The notes beneath the pieces are model-generated. The model saw only the letters and a list, made by a program, of their open reading frames with translations. It did no database searches and had not been told where the DNA came from. DNA of 64,000 bases from Vibrio sinus (GTDB lineage: Bacteria; Pseudomonadota; Gammaproteobacteria; Enterobacterales; Vibrionaceae): assembly GCF_023634645.1 (NCBI RefSeq), contig NZ_JAMKMR010000002.1, forward strand, positions 186,001-250,000, written 5' to 3'. Positions within the stretch are counted from its first letter, which is position 1. The number at the start of each line of letters is the position of its first letter. The position numbers and the translations under genes were made by a program. This document shows, piece after piece, positions 11,097-21,052 of this stretch.

Positions 11097-11273
11097 ATGG
11101 CAACTATTAAAGTTACTCAAACTAAAAGCTCAATTGGCCGCCTACCTAAGCACCGTGCGTGCTTGAAAGGTCTAGGCCTTCGTAAAATCAACCATACAGT
11201 TGAACTTGAAGATACTCCGTGCATTCGTGGAATGATCAACAAGGTTAACTACATGGTTAAAGTTGAGGAGTAA
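11097..11273 (+). CDS. rpmD: 50S ribosomal protein L30
   Basis: A 58-residue ORF translates as [20 protein letters not shown] and ends [12 protein letters not shown], the full length and sequence pattern of L30 (E. coli 59). It starts 5 bases after the rpsE stop and ends 5 bases before rplO, the conserved position. SD TCGGAG lies inside the rpsE end. Confidence 0.97.
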   Translation: MATIKVTQTKSSIGRLPKHRACLKGLGLRKINHTVELEDTPCIRGMINKVNYMVKVEE

Positions 11274-11278
11274 TCAGA

Positions 11279-11713
11279 ATGCGTTTGAATACTCTATCAC
11301 CGGCTGCGGGCTCTAAACCTTCTAAGAAGCGTGTAGGTCGTGGTATCGGTTCTGGCCTTGGTAAAACAGGTGGCCGCGGTCACAAAGGTCAAAAGTCACG
11401 TTCAGGCGGAAGCGTTCGTCCAGGTTTTGAAGGCGGTCAAATGCCTCTAAAACAACGTCTACCAAAATTCGGTTTCACTTCTCGTAAGAGCCTAGTGACT
11501 GCTGAAGTTCGTCTAGCTGAGCTAGCGAAAGTAACTGGTGATGTAGTGGACTTGAACAGCTTGAAAGCAGCTAACGTTATCACTAAGAATATCGAATTCG
11601 TTAAGATCGTTCTTTCTGGTGAAATCAACAAAGCTGTGACTGTAAAAGGTCTGCGCGTAACTAAAGGCGCTAAAGCTGCAATCGAAACTGCAGGCGGTAA
11701 AATCGAGGGTTAA
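11279..11713 (+). CDS. rplO: 50S ribosomal protein L15
   Basis: Late-assembly large-subunit protein. 144 residues, as in E. coli, with the Gly/Arg-rich N-terminal extension ([21 protein letters not shown], about residues 21-41) that penetrates 23S rRNA. secY follows 20 bases later. Confidence 0.98.
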   Translation: MRLNTLSPAAGSKPSKKRVGRGIGSGLGKTGGRGHKGQKSRSGGSVRPGFEGGQMPLKQRLPKFGFTSRKSLVTAEVRLAELAKVTGDVVDLNSLKAANVITKNIEFVKIVLSGEINKAVTVKGLRVTKGAKAAIETAGGKIEG

Positions 11714-11733
11714 ACTCGAGGAACGAGGTACAG

Positions 11734-13068
11734 ATGGCTAAGAAACCAGGAAAAGATTTTCGTAGTGCTCAGGGCGGCTTGAGTGAACTGAAATCGCGCT
11801 TATTATTCGTAATTGGTGCGCTTATAGTATTCCGAGCAGGCTCTTTTGTGCCGATCCCTGGTATTGACGCAGCTGTACTTGCCAATTTGTTCGAGCAGCA
11901 AAAAGGCACCATCGTTGAAATGTTTAATATGTTCTCCGGTGGTGCACTAGAGCGTGCATCTATTTTAGCGTTGGGCATTATGCCGTATATCTCGGCATCG
12001 ATTGTTGTCCAACTGCTAACGGTAGTTCACCCAGCGTTAGCTGAGCTCAAAAAAGAGGGCGAAGCAGGGCGTCGTAAGATTACCCAATATACGCGTTATG
12101 GCACGCTTGTACTTGCAATATTCCAAGCAATTGGTATCGCAACAGGTTTACCGCACATGGTCCACAATCTGGTTGTTATCAACCAAACCATGTTCACCCT
12201 GATTGCAACCGTAAGCTTAGTAACCGGCACCATGTTCTTGATGTGGTTAGGTGAACAGATTACAGAGCGAGGAATTGGTAACGGTATTTCGATACTGATT
12301 TTTGCAGGTATTGTTGCAGGATTGCCGAATGCAATCGGACAGACAATTGAGCAAGCGCGTCAAGGTGAATTGAACGTACTTCTTCTATTGTTGATTGCGG
12401 TATTGGCTTTTGCAGTCATTTACTTTGTTGTTTTCATGGAGCGTGGTCAGCGTCGTATCGTCGTCAACTACGCGAAGCGTCAACAAGGTCGTAAAGTATT
12501 TGCTGCACAAAGTACTCACTTGCCATTAAAAATAAATATGGCTGGTGTAATACCTGCAATTTTTGCATCGAGCATTATTTTGTTCCCAGGAACAATAGCG
12601 CAGTGGTTTGGCCAAAATGGTAAAAGCCCAATGTTTGGCTGGTTAACTGATGTGTCTTTGGCACTAAGTCCAGGCCAACCGCTTTATGTAATGCTTTATG
12701 CTGCGGCAATAATTTTCTTCTGTTTCTTCTACACGGCGTTAGTATTTAACCCGCGTGAAACAGCAGATAATTTGAAGAAGTCTGGTGCATTCGTACCCGG
12801 CATCCGCCCAGGTGAGCAGACAGCGAAATATATTGATAAAGTAATGACTAGACTAACTCTTGCGGGTGCTCTATATATTACCTTTATCTGTCTGATTCCA
12901 CAGTTCATGATGATCGCATGGAACGTACGTTTCTATTTTGGCGGTACATCACTACTTATCGTAGTGGTAGTAATCATGGATTTTATGGCACAGGTACAGA
13001 CTCATCTGATGTCACAACAGTATGATTCTGTGTTGAAGAAAGCGAATCTGAAAGGTTACGGTCGTTAA
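11734..13068 (+). CDS. secY: Protein translocase subunit SecY
   Basis: Central channel of the SecYEG inner-membrane translocon. 444 residues against 443 in E. coli, with ten predicted membrane segments. The plug/TM2 region ([21 protein letters not shown], about residues 69-89) and the cytosolic loop [20 protein letters not shown], which contacts SecA and ribosomes, are present. As in other gammaproteobacteria it sits inside the spc operon, which couples translocon supply to ribosome supply. rpmJ follows after 39 bases. Confidence 0.98.
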   Translation: MAKKPGKDFRSAQGGLSELKSRLLFVIGALIVFRAGSFVPIPGIDAAVLANLFEQQKGTIVEMFNMFSGGALERASILALGIMPYISASIVVQLLTVVHPALAELKKEGEAGRRKITQYTRYGTLVLAIFQAIGIATGLPHMVHNLVVINQTMFTLIATVSLVTGTMFLMWLGEQITERGIGNGISILIFAGIVAGLPNAIGQTIEQARQGELNVLLLLLIAVLAFAVIYFVVFMERGQRRIVVNYAKRQQGRKVFAAQSTHLPLKINMAGVIPAIFASSIILFPGTIAQWFGQNGKSPMFGWLTDVSLALSPGQPLYVMLYAAAIIFFCFFYTALVFNPRETADNLKKSGAFVPGIRPGEQTAKYIDKVMTRLTLAGALYITFICLIPQFMMIAWNVRFYFGGTSLLIVVVVIMDFMAQVQTHLMSQQYDSVLKKANLKGYGR

Positions 13069-13107
13069 TTCGGCTGTCAATTCAGATTTCATTTACGGAG
13101 TTTAGCA

Positions 13108-13221
13108 ATGAAAGTTCGTGCTTCCGTTAAAAAAATCTGCCGTAACTGTAAAATCATTAAGCGTAACGGTGTCGTTCGCGTGATTTGCAGTGAGCCAAAG
13201 CACAAGCAGCGCCAAGGCTAA
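13108..13221 (+). CDS. rpmJ: 50S ribosomal protein L36, zinc-binding form
   Basis: A 37-codon [23 protein letters not shown] then [18 protein letters not shown]11, C14, C27 and H32 form the zinc site of the C+ type. It is preceded by CGGAG and sits in its conserved place after secY, ending the spc operon. Confidence 0.97.
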   Translation: MKVRASVKKICRNCKIIKRNGVVRVICSEPKHKQRQG

Positions 13222-13238
13222 TAAGCAGAAATTTTTAC

Positions 13239-13267
13239 TTGAAATATAAGGTAGTGTCGCGTATATT
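13239..13267 (+). promoter_or_regulatory. Sigma-70 promoter of the alpha operon
   Basis: TTGAAA (13239-13244) and TATATT (13262-13267) are spaced by exactly 17 bp between rpmJ and rpsM; transcription should start near 13274. The seven-base repeats AAGGTAG (13248-13254) and CTACCTT (13275-13281), followed by T's, overlap it and could act as a weak terminator for spc read-through. Confidence 0.75.
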
Positions 13268-13304
13268 CCTCGGCCTACCTTTTGCGTGCAAAAGAAGTAG
13301 TATG

Positions 13305-13377
13305 CCGTAGCGTATCCTCGACGGGCTTTGCTACGGATAATTTCTTATTTAAGTACTAGGAGTGAATAGTGGCCCGT
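13305..13377 (+). promoter_or_regulatory. Alpha operon ribosome-binding-site pseudoknot (S4 target)
   Basis: The rpsM leader keeps the E. coli alpha-mRNA architecture. Stem CCGTAGC (13305-13311) pairs with GCTACGG (13330-13336), and its loop carries ACGGGC (13321-13326), which is complementary to GCCCGT (13372-13377) just after the GTG start of rpsM. That second pairing makes the pseudoknot by which S4 traps the 30S subunit on the message. The TAGGAG SD lies between the two elements. Confidence 0.85.
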
Positions 13378-13725
13378 ATAGCAGGCATTAACATTCCTGA
13401 TCAAAAACATGCCGTAATCGCACTTACTGCAATCTACGGTATCGGTAAAACTCGCTCTCAAGCTATCCTAGCTGAAGTGGGTATTGCTGAAAATGTTAAG
13501 ATCAGTGAACTAACTGAAGAGCAGATTGATCAACTGCGTGATGGTGTAGCTAAGTACACTGTAGAAGGTGATCTACGTCGTGAAGTATCAATGAACATCA
13601 AGCGTCTAATGGACCTTGGTTGTTTCCGTGGTCTTCGTCATCGTCGCAGTCTACCACTACGTGGACAGCGTACTAAAACCAACGCTCGCACCCGTAAGGG
13701 TCCGCGTAAGCCGATCAAGAAATAA
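13369..13725 (+). CDS. rpsM: 30S ribosomal protein S13
   Basis: Small-subunit head protein forming inter-subunit bridges B1a/B1b. 118 residues, as in E. coli ([23 protein letters not shown]...). The start is GTG, as in E. coli, and its first codons take part in the S4-binding pseudoknot, so the rare start codon and regulation are linked. First gene of the alpha operon. Confidence 0.98.
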   Translation: MARIAGINIPDQKHAVIALTAIYGIGKTRSQAILAEVGIAENVKISELTEEQIDQLRDGVAKYTVEGDLRREVSMNIKRLMDLGCFRGLRHRRSLPLRGQRTKTNARTRKGPRKPIKK

Positions 13726-13737
13726 TCGGGAAGGTAG

Positions 13738-14133
<396 letters not shown>

Positions 14134-14160
14134 CGTTTCTAGGAATATTGGAGAAAGATC

Positions 14161-14781
14161 ATGGCAAGATATTTGGGTCCTAAGCTGAAGCTTAGTCGTC
14201 GCGAAGGCACTGACTTATTTCTTAAGTCCGGTGTTCGTGCGATCGATACCAAGTGTAAAATTGATAACGCACCAGGTGTACACGGCGCTCGTCGCGGTCG
14301 TCTATCTGAGTATGGCGTTCAGCTTCGTGAGAAGCAAAAAGTTCGTCGTATCTACGGCGTTCTAGAAAAACAATTCCGTAACTACTACAAAGAAGCTGCA
14401 CGCCTTAAAGGCAACACAGGTGAAAACTTGCTGCAACTTCTTGAAGGTCGTCTAGATAACGTAGTTTACCGCATAGGTTTTGGTGCAACACGCGCTGAAG
14501 CACGTCAATTAGTTAGCCATAAGGCTATACTGGTAAACGGTAAAGTTGTAAACGTTCCTTCTTTCAAAGTTACGGCTAACGACGTTGTATCTATTCGTGA
14601 GAAAGCTAAAAAGCAATCTCGCATTAAAGCGGCTCTAGAAGTTGCTGAACAACGCGAAAAACCAACTTGGATTGAAGTAGATGCCGGTCAAATGGAAGGT
14701 ACATTCAAGCGTATGCCTGAGCGTTCAGACCTATCAGCCGACATCAACGAACAATTGATCGTCGAGCTTTACTCTAAGTAA
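14161..14781 (+). CDS. rpsD: 30S ribosomal protein S4, repressor of the alpha operon
   Basis: Primary 16S-binding protein and, in E. coli, translational repressor of its operon through the rpsM pseudoknot. 206 residues, as in E. coli ([21 protein letters not shown]...). The S4 RNA-binding domain ([21 protein letters not shown], about residues 97-117) is intact. Confidence 0.98.
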   Translation: MARYLGPKLKLSRREGTDLFLKSGVRAIDTKCKIDNAPGVHGARRGRLSEYGVQLREKQKVRRIYGVLEKQFRNYYKEAARLKGNTGENLLQLLEGRLDNVVYRIGFGATRAEARQLVSHKAILVNGKVVNVPSFKVTANDVVSIREKAKKQSRIKAALEVAEQREKPTWIEVDAGQMEGTFKRMPERSDLSADINEQLIVELYSK

Positions 14782-14805
14782 GGTTTAAACTAAAGAGAGG
14801 ACACA

Positions 14806-15798
14806 ATGCAGGGTTCTGTAACAGAATTTCTTAAGCCACGTCTGGTTGATATCGAACAAATCAACACGACACACGCAAAAGTAACTCTTGAGCCGTTAGA
14901 GCGTGGTTTCGGCCATACTCTTGGTAATGCACTTCGCCGCATTCTTCTATCTTCTATGCCGGGTTGTGCGGTTACTGAAGTAGAGATTGATGGCGTACTA
15001 CACGAATACAGCACAAAAGAAGGCGTTCAAGAAGATATTCTTGAAATTCTTCTAAACCTTAAAGGTTTGGCTGTTCGCGTTGCCGAAGGCAAAGATGAAG
15101 TGTTTATTACGCTGAACAAATCAGGCTCAGGCCCTGTTGTTGCAGGTGACATCACCCATGATGGTGATGTGGAGATCGCTAACCCAGAACACGTTATTTG
15201 TCACCTAACGGATGACAACGCTGAAATCGCAATGCGTATTAAAGTTGAACGTGGTCGTGGTTATGTTCCAGCTTCAGCTCGTATCCATACTGAAGAAGAT
15301 GAGCGTCCAATTGGTCGTTTGCTTGTTGATGCTACTTACAGCCCAGTAGACAAAATTGCCTACTCGGTAGAAGCAGCACGTGTAGAGCAACGTACTGACT
15401 TAGACAAGCTTGTTATCGATATGGAAACAAACGGCACTTTGGAACCTGAGGAAGCCATCCGTCGCGCAGCTACAATCCTAGCTGAACAATTGGATGCATT
15501 CGTAGATCTACGTGATGTACGAGTTCCTGAGGAGAAAGAAGAGAAGCCAGAATTCGATCCTATCCTATTGCGTCCTGTAGACGATCTTGAACTAACAGTT
15601 CGCTCTGCTAACTGTTTGAAAGCAGAAGCGATTCACTACATCGGTGATCTCGTACAGCGCACTGAGGTTGAGCTATTGAAGACTCCAAACCTTGGTAAGA
15701 AATCTCTAACTGAGATTAAAGACGTACTTGCATCACGTGGCTTGTCTCTAGGTATGCGCCTAGAAAATTGGCCACCAGCGTCTATCGCTGAAGATTAA
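14806..15798 (+). CDS. rpoA: DNA-directed RNA polymerase subunit alpha
   Basis: Assembly platform and activator contact of RNA polymerase. 330 residues against 329 in E. coli. The N-terminal dimerisation domain ([21 protein letters not shown], about residues 26-46) is joined by an acidic linker ([21 protein letters not shown]) to the C-terminal domain with the helix-hairpin-helix ([21 protein letters not shown], about residues 291-311) that binds UP elements and activators. Sits between rpsD and rplQ as in other Proteobacteria. Confidence 0.98.
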   Translation: MQGSVTEFLKPRLVDIEQINTTHAKVTLEPLERGFGHTLGNALRRILLSSMPGCAVTEVEIDGVLHEYSTKEGVQEDILEILLNLKGLAVRVAEGKDEVFITLNKSGSGPVVAGDITHDGDVEIANPEHVICHLTDDNAEIAMRIKVERGRGYVPASARIHTEEDERPIGRLLVDATYSPVDKIAYSVEAARVEQRTDLDKLVIDMETNGTLEPEEAIRRAATILAEQLDAFVDLRDVRVPEEKEEKPEFDPILLRPVDDLELTVRSANCLKAEAIHYIGDLVQRTEVELLKTPNLGKKSLTEIKDVLASRGLSLGMRLENWPPASIAED

Positions 15799-15821
15799 TC
15801 GATACTAGTTAGAAGGATTAG

Positions 15822-16211
<390 letters not shown>

Positions 16212-16230
16212 TCAGTAGTTCGTATGAACT

Positions 16231-16258
16231 AAAAGCCGAGCGTCATGCTCGGCTTTTT
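16231..16258 (+). terminator. Intrinsic terminator of the alpha operon
   Basis: Perfect 11-base arms AAAAGCCGAGC (16231-16241) and GCTCGGCTTTT, with the T run extending to 16258, 19 bases after rplQ. Confidence 0.95.
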
Positions 16259-16325
16259 GCGTTTTAGCTATTAGTAAAACAGCAATTTTCTAGCTAATTC
16301 ATATCAAAACTTAACCTTAAGCCAA

Positions 16326-16353
16326 TAAAAAACGCCGCATAAAGCGACGTTTT
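16326..16353 (-). terminator. Intrinsic terminator of fklB
   Basis: On the minus strand, AACGTCGC (16344-16351) pairs with GCGGCGTT (16331-16338) with one G-U pair across a 5-nt loop, followed by a T run (16326-16332). It lies about 28 bases beyond the fklB stop and faces the alpha-operon terminator. Confidence 0.85.
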
Positions 16354-16380
16354 CTCAAATCAATATTTGTATATCGAGGC

Positions 16381-17001
16381 TTATAGGATATCTAGAAGCT
16401 CAACTTCAAATACTAGTGCTGCAAACGGAGGGATTGAAGCACCTGCACCGCGCTCACCGTATGCTAGATCGTGCGGAATGTATAGTTTCCACTTTGAACC
16501 AACAGGCATAAGCTGAAGCGCTTCAACCCAACCTTTGATTACGCCAGTTACCGGGAACTCAGCTGGTTGACCACGAGATACTGAGCTGTCGAATACCGTG
16601 CCGTCAGTAAGCTCACCGTGATAGTGTACGCGTACTTGTTTGTCTGACGTTGGGATCTCGCCATTGCCTTCAGTCAGGATTTCATACTGTAGTCCAGACT
16701 CTAGGACGGTTACTTCAGAGCGAAGCGCATTGTCTTTCAAGAATGCTTCACCGTCAGCCGCCGCTGCTTTAGCTTGCTCTTGGCGAGCAGCTTCTGCGCG
16801 AGTTTGGATTTCTTGTAGAGCGTTGTTGATTTCGTCAACTTCGATTGCTGGCGCTTCACCAGTGAGTGCAGTTGCGATACCAGCAGCGATAGCATCAACG
16901 CTAAGTCCCTCAAGACCACTACCCGCTAATTGTTGGCCCATCTGAAGACCGATACCGTAGCTTGCTTTTTGCTCTACAGTTTCAAATTTTACGTCTGACA
17001 T
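16381..17001 (-). CDS. fklB: FKBP-type peptidyl-prolyl cis-trans isomerase, FklB/FKBP22 type
   Basis: Cytoplasmic prolyl isomerase and probable folding chaperone. 206 residues, the E. coli FklB length. The N-terminal dimerisation domain ([21 protein letters not shown], about residues 14-34) is followed by a long helix and the C-terminal FKBP domain ([21 protein letters not shown], about residues 122-142; ending [21 protein letters not shown]). No signal peptide is seen, which argues against the periplasmic relative FkpA. Monocistronic, convergent with the alpha operon. Confidence 0.93.
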   Translation of the reverse strand: MSDVKFETVEQKASYGIGLQMGQQLAGSGLEGLSVDAIAAGIATALTGEAPAIEVDEINNALQEIQTRAEAARQEQAKAAAADGEAFLKDNALRSEVTVLESGLQYEILTEGNGEIPTSDKQVRVHYHGELTDGTVFDSSVSRGQPAEFPVTGVIKGWVEALQLMPVGSKWKLYIPHDLAYGERGAGASIPPFAALVFEVELLDIL

Positions 17002-17234
17002 TTAAGTTTCTCTTAGATTGTCGAAATGAAGAGGAGAGGATACCAGTTCCTAAGCATAGATGAAACGGTAACTCGATCAAGCTGAGAGAATAGTATTTTG
17101 ATGTGATGCTATTCATATTACTTAGGAAAAAGTGTTAGATTTTGCTAACTCCTTACTTATAAGGTTGAATTTACCTATACTCCGTCGATGTCTGTTTCTA
17201 TACTGTGCAAGCAAGATTTAGGAGATGGGTGTTA

Positions 17235-17873
17235 ATGAACCGTAGGAAAAAGCAGCCAAAACAGGTTGATTATTTAGATCTAATAAAGACCAAATGGGCT
17301 GACGTAGAGTGGCAGTTACTGCCGCAAAAGGCCAAAGCGCTCTGGTCAACACTGCCTAAGCTTCATCGGCGCCTCTTGAGTGTCCTGATTCCTGTTGTGC
17401 TTGTGCTTATCATGCTACCGACACCGAAATCTGAACAATCAGAGATAGCACCTAACTTAAATCAGCGTGTACCGATCAAAATAAACCCTGTGGGATTGAG
17501 CGAGCAAATGGCATCACAGCCTGCTACGAATTCCTCACCAGCAGGTAATTCCTCAACTACTATCAATACCTCATCCGATACCTCAGCCAAATCAACAAGC
17601 CCTGCAGAGACTCAACCAAGCTGGAAAGATTACGTAGTAAAAGCGGGTGATACCTTGGCAAAAATCTTTCGTAATAATGGCATCTCAATGTCAGATCTTA
17701 ATGATCTCATTCGAGTCGAAGGTACGAGTAAGCCACTCAGTCATATACAGAAAGGGCAGCTTATTCGTTATAAATTGGACTCTGATGGCCAGCTGGATAT
17801 GTTGCAATTGGAGAAGGCTTCAGGCTCAGTGATGTTTTTCCGTTTGTCTTCTGGCGGTTTTGCAAAAAAGTAG
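17235..17873 (+). CDS. OapA-family protein with LysM-like domain (probable cell-envelope protein)
   Basis: 212 residues from the ATG at 17235, which follows AGGAG with 10-base spacing; an in-frame GTG ten codons upstream overlaps that site and is less likely. Order: basic cytoplasmic N-terminus with the OapA-type motif LPKLHRR (about 40-46), one membrane segment (LLSVLIPVVLVLIMLP, about 47-62), a Ser/Thr-rich linker (95-128), then an OapA/LysM-like domain beginning WKDYVVKAGDTLAKIFRNNGI (130-150). This layout fits an inner-membrane protein whose periplasmic end binds peptidoglycan, related to Haemophilus opacity-associated protein A and E. coli YtfB. The precise role is not known from sequence. 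Confidence 0.75.
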   Translation: MNRRKKQPKQVDYLDLIKTKWADVEWQLLPQKAKALWSTLPKLHRRLLSVLIPVVLVLIMLPTPKSEQSEIAPNLNQRVPIKINPVGLSEQMASQPATNSSPAGNSSTTINTSSDTSAKSTSPAETQPSWKDYVVKAGDTLAKIFRNNGISMSDLNDLIRVEGTSKPLSHIQKGQLIRYKLDSDGQLDMLQLEKASGSVMFFRLSSGGFAKK

Positions 17874-17993
17874 TCTAGAATAGATTCGCTCGCTGGCTTA
17901 TAGCGTTTATGTATTAAAAATAAAATATTAGAATTTCCAGTCATAATTGGTTCAGGACATAATCAGCTGATGATTTAATGTTCGGTATCCAGC

Positions 17994-18845
17994 ATGACAG
18001 ATAAGCAGTCCGTTGTTCCTTTTCCTAGTTCTGCGCAGCACTCACAGGCTACAAGTCGCTGGCGTAAACCCCATATCTCACCCGGAGAAGTGGCTTTGGT
18101 TGGCGCTGGGCCTGGCGATCCTGATCTGTTGACCATGAAAGCGTATGCTTTGTTGCAGCAGGCGGACGTGGTGCTTTATGACTATTTGGTGTCTGAAGAG
18201 ATCATATCCTTGGTAGACAGTAAAGCGGTTTTGGTATGTGTGGGTAAGAAAGCGGGTCATCATAGTGTCCCGCAAGATAAAACCAACCAATTGATTATCG
18301 ATTTCGCTAACAAGGGTAACAGAGTGGTCAGGATCAAAGGGGGTGACCCATTCATCTTTGGCCGTGGTGGAGAAGAAGCGGAAGTGTTAGTGGATGCAGG
18401 GATTAAGTTCCAAATTGTCCCCGGCATCACGGCGGCGGCGGGGGCGACAGCGTACGCTGGTATCCCGCTCACGCATCGAGATTATGCGCAATCCGCTATG
18501 TTTATTACCGGCCATCTTAAGTCTGAGGTTGATTCGATGGATTGGTCGACATTAGCTCGTAGTAACCAGACTTTGGTCATCTACATGGGATTACTAAAGT
18601 CAAAACATATTCAGAGTAAGCTGATTGCACATGGCAGAGATTCATCCACCCCAATTGCTATTGTGCAAAGAGGTACCCAACGTTGTCAGAAAGTATTTAA
18701 AGGGTGTTTAGCAGAGCTAGCTTCTCTTGCTGAGCGGGCCGAATCTCCTTCATTGATCATTGTCGGCGAAGTGGTTGCACTATCGGATAAGCTAAGCTGG
18801 TTTAGCTATGAGGCATCTACCTCACCGAACCGTCACTATGGTTAA
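17994..18845 (+). CDS. cobA: Uroporphyrinogen-III C-methyltransferase (SUMT), stand-alone
   Basis: Adds two methyl groups from S-adenosylmethionine to uroporphyrinogen III to make precorrin-2, the precursor of siroheme and cobalamin. 283 residues. SUMT motifs are clear: [12 protein letters not shown] (36-47), [16 protein letters not shown] (about 113-128), then [21 protein letters not shown]. It is a stand-alone enzyme, not the CysG fusion with dehydrogenase/chelatase. A 30-residue N-terminal extension precedes the conserved core. Convergent with the next gene; nothing else for tetrapyrrole synthesis is nearby. Confidence 0.9.
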   Translation: MTDKQSVVPFPSSAQHSQATSRWRKPHISPGEVALVGAGPGDPDLLTMKAYALLQQADVVLYDYLVSEEIISLVDSKAVLVCVGKKAGHHSVPQDKTNQLIIDFANKGNRVVRIKGGDPFIFGRGGEEAEVLVDAGIKFQIVPGITAAAGATAYAGIPLTHRDYAQSAMFITGHLKSEVDSMDWSTLARSNQTLVIYMGLLKSKHIQSKLIAHGRDSSTPIAIVQRGTQRCQKVFKGCLAELASLAERAESPSLIIVGEVVALSDKLSWFSYEASTSPNRHYG

Positions 18846-18872
18846 TGATGGTTTAGCCCCATAAGCGTGTGT

Positions 18873-19763
18873 CTAAACGGTTTCATCTACGCTGCTATCG
18901 GTGTCGGTAACTAACATAAATTTCTGACTCAGCACGGCGACCAGCTGGTCGTAGTACTTCATACTAGGCTTATTGCCTAACAGTTTACAAAGCTCATTAC
19001 CTGTCGGGCTAAAGCGATAGTACAGCAGTCGTACCCCTTTACTCATTGGCTGTAGCGATAGGTTTTTACCCTGGTAATTCAGCGGTAATGCGGGATCGGC
19101 TTCAATCACTCCAGATTCTAGTTCTGAACCATGTAACAGGCCTAATTCGATTAAGACCAGCAAACTTGAATAGGGCAGCTTAAAGTTGCCAATATTGATA
19201 TTGACTGTGGTTGTTCGTTTGCCGAAGCTGAAAATACTGCCCTGAGCTTTGTAGCCAATTAATAGCTTTTGGCTGCCATCGCCACCAAAACTACAGGCTA
19301 GCGAAGCCGCGCGTTGAAGAATTTGCGCTTCTTTAGAGGACATGTCTTGCAGTACTTTTAACGCTTTCATTGAGGTGGAGCCAGGGTTGGTTACTTCTCG
19401 CTTTAGTACTTGGGCCCACAGGCGTTGCATGGAGCTGTTATGAATCTCCTGTGCCATATCAAAAAAACGCAGTAGCCAATCTGTATCCGGTTCGCCAGCC
19501 GTTTCGTCTTTACAAAAACCGTGAGTGAATTTAAGTATTTGTTCTAGATTCCTTTGCCGCAGCTCTTTGCGTCTTTCCTCTCGGTCGGTTGCTCTTTCCA
19601 ATGCACTTGATTCGGGCTTATCTTGTCGTAACTGAGCATCTAAGCCATAACTGCCTGCAATGTTCAGTACGCGACTGGCACTGTCTTTGATGTAACTCGC
19701 CTTTTGTTGCTTGGATTTGGCAGCGTCATTGTCAATGGTAACGGGTTTGGTTTTGTCTTCCAT
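18873..19763 (-). CDS. TIGR03899-family protein of unknown function
   Basis: 296 residues from the ATG at 19763 (MEDKTKPVTI...). The frame stays open 45 codons further upstream to a GTG, but that start has no ribosome-binding site, so I prefer the ATG. The central part is charged and helical (ERATDREERRKELRQRNLEQI), then a segment LLRFFDMAQEIHNSSMQRLWA characteristic of the TIGR03899/DUF2806 group as I recall it. No signal peptide or membrane segment. Function unknown; it lies between convergent cobA and ytfJ on the same strand. Confidence 0.7.
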   Translation of the reverse strand: MEDKTKPVTIDNDAAKSKQQKASYIKDSASRVLNIAGSYGLDAQLRQDKPESSALERATDREERRKELRQRNLEQILKFTHGFCKDETAGEPDTDWLLRFFDMAQEIHNSSMQRLWAQVLKREVTNPGSTSMKALKVLQDMSSKEAQILQRAASLACSFGGDGSQKLLIGYKAQGSIFSFGKRTTTVNINIGNFKLPYSSLLVLIELGLLHGSELESGVIEADPALPLNYQGKNLSLQPMSKGVRLLYYRFSPTGNELCKLLGNKPSMKYYDQLVAVLSQKFMLVTDTDSSVDETV

Positions 19764-19945
19764 AACTGATTTCACCGAGTTAAGCTGCTTTTTCGGAGAA
19801 GAAGCGTTAGATAAGTAACTTGGGTATACGATATTGTCGATACTGTAGAACAATAGCTGAAGTTGTTGATTTAACAAGTTTAGGAGCGTTTGTGCCACTT
19901 GGAATGTGAGACTAACACAAGATTATCCTGAGTTGACTGGGATCT

Positions 19946-19978
19946 AAAACTAAGCCACCGACCATAACTGTCAGTGGC
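19946..19978 (-). terminator. Intrinsic terminator of ytfJ
   Basis: On the minus strand a 9-bp stem GCCACTGAC (19970-19978) / GTCGGTGGC (19954-19962), one G-U pair, 7-nt loop, followed by TTAGTTTTAG; 21 bases past the ytfJ stop. Confidence 0.75.
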
Positions 19979-19998
19979 GAGGGCTAATTTAAAATGTT

Positions 19999-20562
19999 TC
20001 AGTCTCCAAGGTTATTTTTAACCAGCTTGATGACTTGTTCTATTTGTGTTTGATCTAGGGCTCCTTGATGTTCGAATAGCACTTTTCCTTCTTTATTCAC
20101 CACCACAATAGCAGAGGATTCTTGCTTTAGATCCCAAGCCTTAGCCACAACACCATACTCATCGACGACAATAGATGACCAAGGATACTCTTTCTTGCTG
20201 TCTTCGGCAGAAGACTTCACCATAGACCCTGTGCCCCACATGGCATCGTCTTGATTGACTATGGTTGTAGTTTGGTATTTGTCTTCTGGGAATTTGGAAG
20301 CGGTAATGGCCTTCATCAGTGGCTGGTTCATTTTCTTGGCACTGCTTCTTCCGGCGATTGCCTGAATGACACGCACTTTGCCGGGTAATGCGCTGGTGCT
20401 CCATGGTTGATAGGACTCGTCGCCATTTTTAAGCATGATTTCGCCATAATCTTTAACGGTAACACTGGGAAGAGGTTGACCAACGGTTAGGTCTTTTGCC
20501 ACGGCAAATAATGGAAGGCAGGCCAATGCAGTAATGATCGGTTTCAGCAGATTGAACTTCAT
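19999..20562 (-). CDS. ytfJ: YtfJ-family periplasmic protein
   Basis: 187 residues with a Sec signal peptide (MKFNLLKPIITALACLPLFAVA, cleavage about residue 22). The mature part matches E. coli YtfJ closely: VRVIQAIAGRSSAKKMN (about 63-79) and YQTTTIVNQDDAMWGTGSMV (about 96-115). The family has a thioredoxin-like outline but lacks the CxxC pair, so redox activity is doubtful and the function is unknown. Divergent from ytfK, the neighbour it also has in E. coli. Confidence 0.88.
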   Translation of the reverse strand: MKFNLLKPIITALACLPLFAVAKDLTVGQPLPSVTVKDYGEIMLKNGDESYQPWSTSALPGKVRVIQAIAGRSSAKKMNQPLMKAITASKFPEDKYQTTTIVNQDDAMWGTGSMVKSSAEDSKKEYPWSSIVVDEYGVVAKAWDLKQESSAIVVVNKEGKVLFEHQGALDQTQIEQVIKLVKNNLGD

Positions 20563-20686
20563 AGAAAACTCCTAGTTCTAGAAAAGGGCAGTGTAAATCG
20601 AAACCGTCAGTATACGGATAAGCTTACGTTAAAAACATGACCACAAAATCAAATGTTATAAATATGTAACGCAAAATGTCGATGTC

Positions 20687-20714
20687 TTGCTACTGTTTTA
20701 GCAAAGGGTATAAT
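20687..20714 (+). promoter_or_regulatory. Probable sigma-70 promoter of ytfK
   Basis: TTGCTA (20687-20692), 16-bp spacer, perfect TATAAT (20709-20714); predicted start near 20721 leaves a 5' UTR of about 74 nt. Confidence 0.65.
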
Positions 20715-20794
20715 TATCGGCGTATTCGTTACCGATGATATTGTTAACAAATTGTGTGAGATGGATTTGTGGTGCCTAAAGGAGATAGGGACGT

Positions 20795-20995
20795 ATGTAT
20801 CAAGAGTTTCCAGTTTACCGTCCTCAACAAGTCGCAAGATATGTCAAAAGGCTATTTAAAGGCAGGTTTCTTATCTGTGGTATTGGCGAGTTCCAATTTG
20901 ATCACGGAAAGGTATTAGTCCCCGAGCTTGCGAACGAAATTAAGCTCAACGCGTTTAGAGAAATCAACAAACAAATTGAAGCATTGCCCGTATAG
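20795..20995 (+). CDS. ytfK: YtfK/DUF1107 family small protein (probable SpoT-activity regulator)
   Basis: 66 residues, MYQEFPVYRPQQVARYVKRL followed by FKGRFLICGIGEFQFDHGKV. The phrases QVARYVKRLFKGR and GEFQFDHGKVLVPE match E. coli YtfK (68 residues), reported to promote (p)ppGpp accumulation by acting on SpoT during phosphate or fatty-acid stress. Strong SD AAGGAG ten bases before the ATG. Adjacent and divergent to ytfJ as in E. coli. Function in Vibrio is inferred from homology. Confidence 0.85.
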   Translation: MYQEFPVYRPQQVARYVKRLFKGRFLICGIGEFQFDHGKVLVPELANEIKLNAFREINKQIEALPV

Positions 20996-21004
20996 TGGTT
21001 GCCA

Positions 21005-21032
21005 GTAGATGCACATTGCAATGTGCATCTAC
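21005..21032. repeat. 28-bp perfect palindrome between ytfK and msrA
   Basis: Arms GTAGATGCACATTG (21005-21018) and CAATGTGCATCTAC (21019-21032) are perfect complements with no loop base. It lies 10 bases after ytfK and 20 bases beyond the msrA stop. It may be a bidirectional transcription end, but no T run follows on either strand, so a protein-binding site is possible. Confidence 0.8.
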
Positions 21033-21052
21033 CAGCTTTGCAAACGGGTGAG

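Noticed and set aside
18846..18878. GTTTAG...CTAAAC repeat after cobA as a terminator
   Set aside because: The stem is only six bases with a long loop, overlaps the end of the convergent gene and has no T run.
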